NCBI GenBank assembly: GCA_003241785.1
Contig: QFPW01000038.1
Location: forward strand, 1-15,569
Reading direction: 5' to 3'
Source: Rhodovulum sulfidophilum
GTDB taxonomy: Bacteria > Pseudomonadota > Alphaproteobacteria > Rhodobacterales > Rhodobacteraceae
Length of the DNA stretch: 15,569 bases
In this document: positions 13,901 to 15,569 of the stretch, piece after piece
Layout of the letters: every line of letters starts with the position of its first letter
Position numbering within the stretch: the stretch's first letter is position 1
Made by a program: the position numbers and the translations under genes
The notes under the pieces: generated by a model
The model's input: the letters and a program-made list of their open reading frames with translations, nothing else
What the model was told of the DNA's origin: nothing
Database searches by the model: none

Positions 13901-14268
13901 ACGCGCCAGAACCAGAGCGGCAGGCTCGGATGCGCCCAGAGCTCCGTCTCGTGCCGGATCCCGGCCTCCGCGCCCGTCCAGGCGAAACGATCCTCCGCCG
14001 CGCCGAACGCGCCCCGCGCGCCCGGCCCGACCGCGGCGACCAGCCGCCGGCGCCCCGCGCCGCCGACCCGGAGCAGCAGCCGGCCGACGCCGCCATCGAA
14101 CGCCGAACCGAGGATCTGGCTCACCAGCACCCGCCCGCCCGGGCGTTCCTGCTCGATCGCGAAAAGGCAACCGTCGGGCAGCGCGCTGATCACCACGCCG
14201 GCCCCGCCCCGGACGCTCCGGAGCCCCAGATCCTCCCGGCGCGGGGTCACGAACCTGCGCGACGTCAT
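10978..14268 (-). CDS. GH94 1,2-beta-oligoglucan phosphorylase (SOGP-like)
   Basis: It phosphorolyses beta-1,2-oligoglucans, releasing glucose 1-phosphate and a shortened chain, with inversion; the reverse reaction builds chains. ATG 14268 is chosen because AGGGGGG (14279-14273 on the minus strand) sits directly upstream. The resulting 1096 aa fits the roughly 1,100-aa sophoro-oligosaccharide phosphorylases, larger than cellobiose phosphorylases. An N-terminal beta-sandwich region (about 1-600) precedes the (alpha/alpha)6 catalytic barrel. That barrel shows WGTRDVCQGPVEFL (661-674), QWFMPEPYAGIRDPHSHGD (703-721), YGEGDWNDSLQP (787-798, with the general-acid Asp in GDWND) and SSSDAAFPDR (1007-1016). 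There is no signal peptide. It overlaps nothing and is convergent with GH144. Very long frames on the opposite strand here are GC artefacts. An alternative assignment to another GH94 specificity is possible but less consistent with length and neighbours. Confidence 0.92.
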   Translation of the reverse strand: MTSRRFVTPRREDLGLRSVRGGAGVVISALPDGCLFAIEQERPGGRVLVSQILGSAFDGGVGRLLLRVGGAGRRRLVAAVGPGARGAFGAAEDRFAWTGAEAGIRHETELWAHPSLPLWFWRVRVVNAGAAELVCDATLIQDLGLGAPGFVMGNEAFASQYIDHHVARHPRFGPVVMSRQNLEQGGTHPWIAQGCVEGAAGFATDAGQVFGPGYRDTGALDPEAELPNVGLQHEMACATIRSGAVTLAPGAEAGWTFFAAFEPDHPAASGAADLARLDAVAAALADHAPRAVATGPTRRGLFREAASIAGEPFDAAEIAARYPARRLVEGPEAAPLSFFVAGPEPARHVVLRAKDRLLARRHGAIPRTGQGMLPDATTMCATVFMHGVFGALLSLGNTSFHRLFSASRDPYDVTRAGGLRILIETGGGWRLLGEPSGFEMGLNDCRWIYRLGERVVTVHLVASGTDPAMSWSLAVEGPPARFLVVGGLVLGEREYEQAGRVEIDAGARRVTFRPDLGSLWGGRYPEAVYHLVTDTPEAVAALGGEELLRADTGAGEDPPATSAAVVIATRPARAFRFTVVGALDDPGEAERLAARHAGGVEAAAGIAAGAEYWRRVTREARLIGDGPGVAALNAALPWLAQNAMVHLTVPHGLEQSGGAAWGTRDVCQGPVEFLLAFEHDAVVREILARVFAEQHETRGDWPQWFMPEPYAGIRDPHSHGDVIIWPLKALCDYLEATDDLGFLDAPVAWWRAEGGRSAERAPVSAHVAKLIATVQGQFIPGTRLVRYGEGDWNDSLQPADPALRDRMVSAWTVALLYEQLTRYAEILTRAGRAGEGAELSGLAAEIRADFNRHLIRDGVVAGYAVFAPEGGAPELLLHPDDTRTGLRYSLLPMTQGIIGGIFDADQARRHLELIRAHLLFPDGARLMDRPVAYHGGPERLFRRAESAAFFGREIGLMYVHAHLRYGEAEARFGAADALWRALMVANPVAVAEAVPNAAPRQRNAYFSSSDAAFPDRHAASADWARVREGAVSVEGGWRIYSSGPGLYTNLLLRHALGLRRRFGARTVAPVLPAGTGPLAFEWVIDGRRERWDLTPG

Positions 14269-14304
14269 GTTTCCCCCCTGCGCGGCGAGCGGTCTTCGCC
14301 CGCC

Positions 14305-14334
14305 ATGCTGCGCCACGCCCCGACGACGGGTCAA
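14305..14334 (-). promoter_or_regulatory. Possible promoter of the GH94 gene
   Basis: On the minus strand TTGACC (14334-14329) is followed after 18 bp by CAGCAT (14310-14305), a poor -10 box matching three of six positions. It is the only -35-like hexamer noticed within 100 bp of the GH94 start, and it ends 36 bp before it. The rest of 14269-14505 is GC-rich with no gene or other feature that I can support. Confidence 0.25.
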
Positions 14335-14517
14335 GCGCGGCCGAGGCGGGGGCATCGAGATCGCCGGAAAGGCGGCTGGCGCGCCGCGCCGGGTGAAGAT
14401 GATCGTCGCGTCCGCGCGATAGCACGCTTGGATGGGTGGCCCGAGTGACCCGACGGCGGCGAAGGGCCGCCGGGGCGCTCGGGCCGCCTCGGCCAGCGGG
14501 TGCTCCGGTAATCGTCA

Positions 14518-14539
14518 CAGAATTATTGACGGAATTCTG
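14518..14539 (+). promoter_or_regulatory. Perfect dyad around a TTGACG box upstream of the RTX gene
   Basis: CAGAATT (14518-14524) and AATTCTG (14533-14539) form a perfect 7-bp inverted repeat separated by eight bases that contain TTGACG (14526-14531). It lies in an abruptly AT-rich block, 58 bp before the RTX start codon. TAAAAT (14542-14547) or TATTGT (14547-14552) could serve as -10, though spacing from TTGACG is short (10 or 15 bp), so activation at the dyad is as plausible as repression. The arrangement suggests a dimeric regulator; which one is unknown. Confidence 0.45.
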
Positions 14540-14560
14540 CTTAAAATATTGTCATCTCGC

Positions 14561-14581
14561 CGACCCCAATTTTCGGGGTCG
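14561..14581 (+). promoter_or_regulatory. 5' UTR hairpin abutting the RTX ribosome binding site
   Basis: CGACCCC (14561-14567) pairs perfectly with GGGGTCG (14575-14581) around the loop AATTTTC. The stem ends one base before GGGAG (14583-14587), the ribosome binding site of the RTX gene. No T-tract follows, so it is not a standard terminator. It may stabilise the mRNA or modulate ribosome access. Confidence 0.45.
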
Positions 14582-14596
14582 AGGGAGTTTCATTTC

Positions 14597-15569
14597 ATGG
14601 CGATTGAAATTGGTGAAGATCAGGTTGTCCGGTCCAGCGCTATATCAAAAGGCGGCTCCGGAGATGATGATCTGTCGGCGAATTTGACGCAGTCGGTACT
14701 TCCGGGAGCGTCCGAGATCTGGACTATACTCGCGGACCTGAGCGGCGGCGGTGGGAACGACACCCTCGCGGCCGCGCTGGCCACGGCGGGAACTGACTTC
14801 GATGGAGGAGCCGCGGCCGCCAGCCTGAACGGCGGAAGCGGCGATGACGAGCTGACGCTCCGGATGCTTGGCGAGGACGCGAGGCTCTCCGCTGAGATGC
14901 TGGGCGGCGACGGGAATGACATCATCACCCTGTCGCTCGAGGCGCGTGTCAGCGCGGAGGAGATCCCCGATGTCGACGCGCGCGTGAGCGGCGGGGCCGG
15001 AAACGACCGGATCGACATCACGCTCGTCGGAACCGTGGCGCGGGAGGTGTTCGGCGGGGCCGGTGATGATCACATCACGCTCGATCAGAGCGGTGGCGCC
15101 GGCTTCGTGACGCCGGTCGATGGGGGTGATGGCGCGGACATCATCTCCGTCAGGATGAGCGGCGGTGGCGAAGGCGGAGGCCGAAGCGGCTTCGAGATCG
15201 CCGGCGGAGACGGATCAGATCAAATCTCGGCGGAGACCTCGCTCGGCGGAGAGCTGCGAGAAGCGGTAAACCTCATCGGCGCGGGAGCTGGCGACGACAC
15301 GGTTTCGGCCAGCGCGATCATCGAGTCCAACAGCAATGGGGGCTCGGCTTTCAATGAGGTGATCGGGGGGGATGGAGACGACGATCTGACCGGGAGCATC
15401 TCGGTCGACGACTCGAGCGTCTTCGATTCCGCCTATTCCGAACTCTACGGCGGCGCCGGCAATGATTCGGTCAAGGCTTCCGGCGGCTTCGACAACATCC
15501 TCTGGGGCAACCAGGGCAACGACACCCTGCTCGGCTCCGGCAACGCGGACCACCTCATCGGCGGCGCCG
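14597..15569 (+). CDS. RTX-type calcium-binding protein, 5' part (runs off the window)
   Basis: The gene starts at ATG 14597 (GGGAG at 14583-14587) and stays open to the window end, giving 324 codons with no stop. From residue 19 it contains about a dozen GGxGxDxhx calcium-binding nonapeptides: GGSGDDDLS, GGGGNDTLA, GGSGDDELT, GGDGNDIIT, GGAGNDRID, GGAGDDHIT, GGDGADIIS, GGDGSDQIS, GDGDDDLTG, GGAGNDSVK, GNQGNDTLL and GSGNADHLI. Such repeats fold into calcium-filled beta-rolls in proteins exported by type I secretion, with the export signal at the missing C-terminus. Unusually, successive nonapeptides are mostly 20-30 residues apart, turning tandem only at the end. There is no N-terminal signal peptide, as expected for type I substrates. 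Catalytic domains, if any, would lie downstream, so the function (adhesin, enzyme or surface protein) is open. Confidence 0.88.
   Translation, partial: MAIEIGEDQVVRSSAISKGGSGDDDLSANLTQSVLPGASEIWTILADLSGGGGNDTLAAALATAGTDFDGGAAAASLNGGSGDDELTLRMLGEDARLSAEMLGGDGNDIITLSLEARVSAEEIPDVDARVSGGAGNDRIDITLVGTVAREVFGGAGDDHITLDQSGGAGFVTPVDGGDGADIISVRMSGGGEGGGRSGFEIAGGDGSDQISAETSLGGELREAVNLIGAGAGDDTVSASAIIESNSNGGSAFNEVIGGDGDDDLTGSISVDDSSVFDSAYSELYGGAGNDSVKASGGFDNILWGNQGNDTLLGSGNADHLIGGA

Noticed and set aside
10555..14448. A 1297-codon plus-strand frame opposite the GH94 gene
   Set aside because: The translation is low-complexity Arg/Ala/Glu with no motifs, while the other strand encodes a clear phosphorylase.
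1..15569. CRISPR array or complete tRNA/rRNA genes
   Set aside because: No regularly spaced repeats and no full cloverleaf sequence were seen. Only the 15-base tRNA-like 3' end at 5274-5288 was found.

Overview
The window looks like a GC-rich (about 65-70 %) alphaproteobacterial chromosome, most likely Rhodobacterales-like. This is inferred from base composition, the style of the integrase, the SbmA/BacA-like exporter and the calcium-binding RTX protein; no rRNA or species marker is present. Two compartments meet near position 5288.

Left compartment (1-5288), mobile and accessory. It opens with the last codons and probable end of an IS66-family element. Two lower-GC unknown genes follow: a 101-aa protein with a CxxH/CxxC set, and a 187-aa membrane-anchored coiled-coil protein. 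Next comes a tight four-gene operon of unknown proteins (1362-3637), preceded by a 20-bp-periodic direct repeat. The operon is followed by about 180 bp of potentially structured non-coding DNA ending in a strong intrinsic terminator (3798-3828). A complete P4-type tyrosine integrase on the minus strand closes the block. Just beyond its leader, 5274-5288 reads like the 3' end of a tRNA-Gln gene including CCA, the kind of sequence such integrases use as attachment core. The left part is therefore probably one end of an integrated island whose other end lies outside the window.

Right compartment (5289-14268), metabolic. Three glycoside-active enzymes form a coherent set for beta-1,2-glucan (sophoro-oligosaccharide) breakdown: a GH144-type endo-beta-1,2-glucanase (+), a GH94 1,2-beta-oligoglucan phosphorylase (-) and a GH3 beta-glucosidase (-). 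None has a visible signal peptide, so a cytoplasmic pathway is inferred: the endo-enzyme makes oligosaccharides, the phosphorylase yields glucose 1-phosphate plus shorter chains, and the GH3 enzyme finishes the residual disaccharides. The GH3 gene is followed on the same strand by an SbmA/YddA-like fused permease-ATPase whose nucleotide-binding domain has lost several catalytic residues. A good sigma70-like promoter sits in the divergent GH3/GH144 spacer.

Right edge (14269-15569). A divergent regulatory region carries a perfect 7-bp dyad around a TTGACG box and a hairpin abutting the ribosome binding site. It leads into a large RTX-type calcium-binding protein that runs off the end of the window. 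Its nonapeptides are widely spaced rather than tandem.

The best leads for something undescribed are the unknown operon plus structured RNA-like region in the island, and the degenerate ABC exporter beside an apparently intracellular beta-1,2-glucan pathway.
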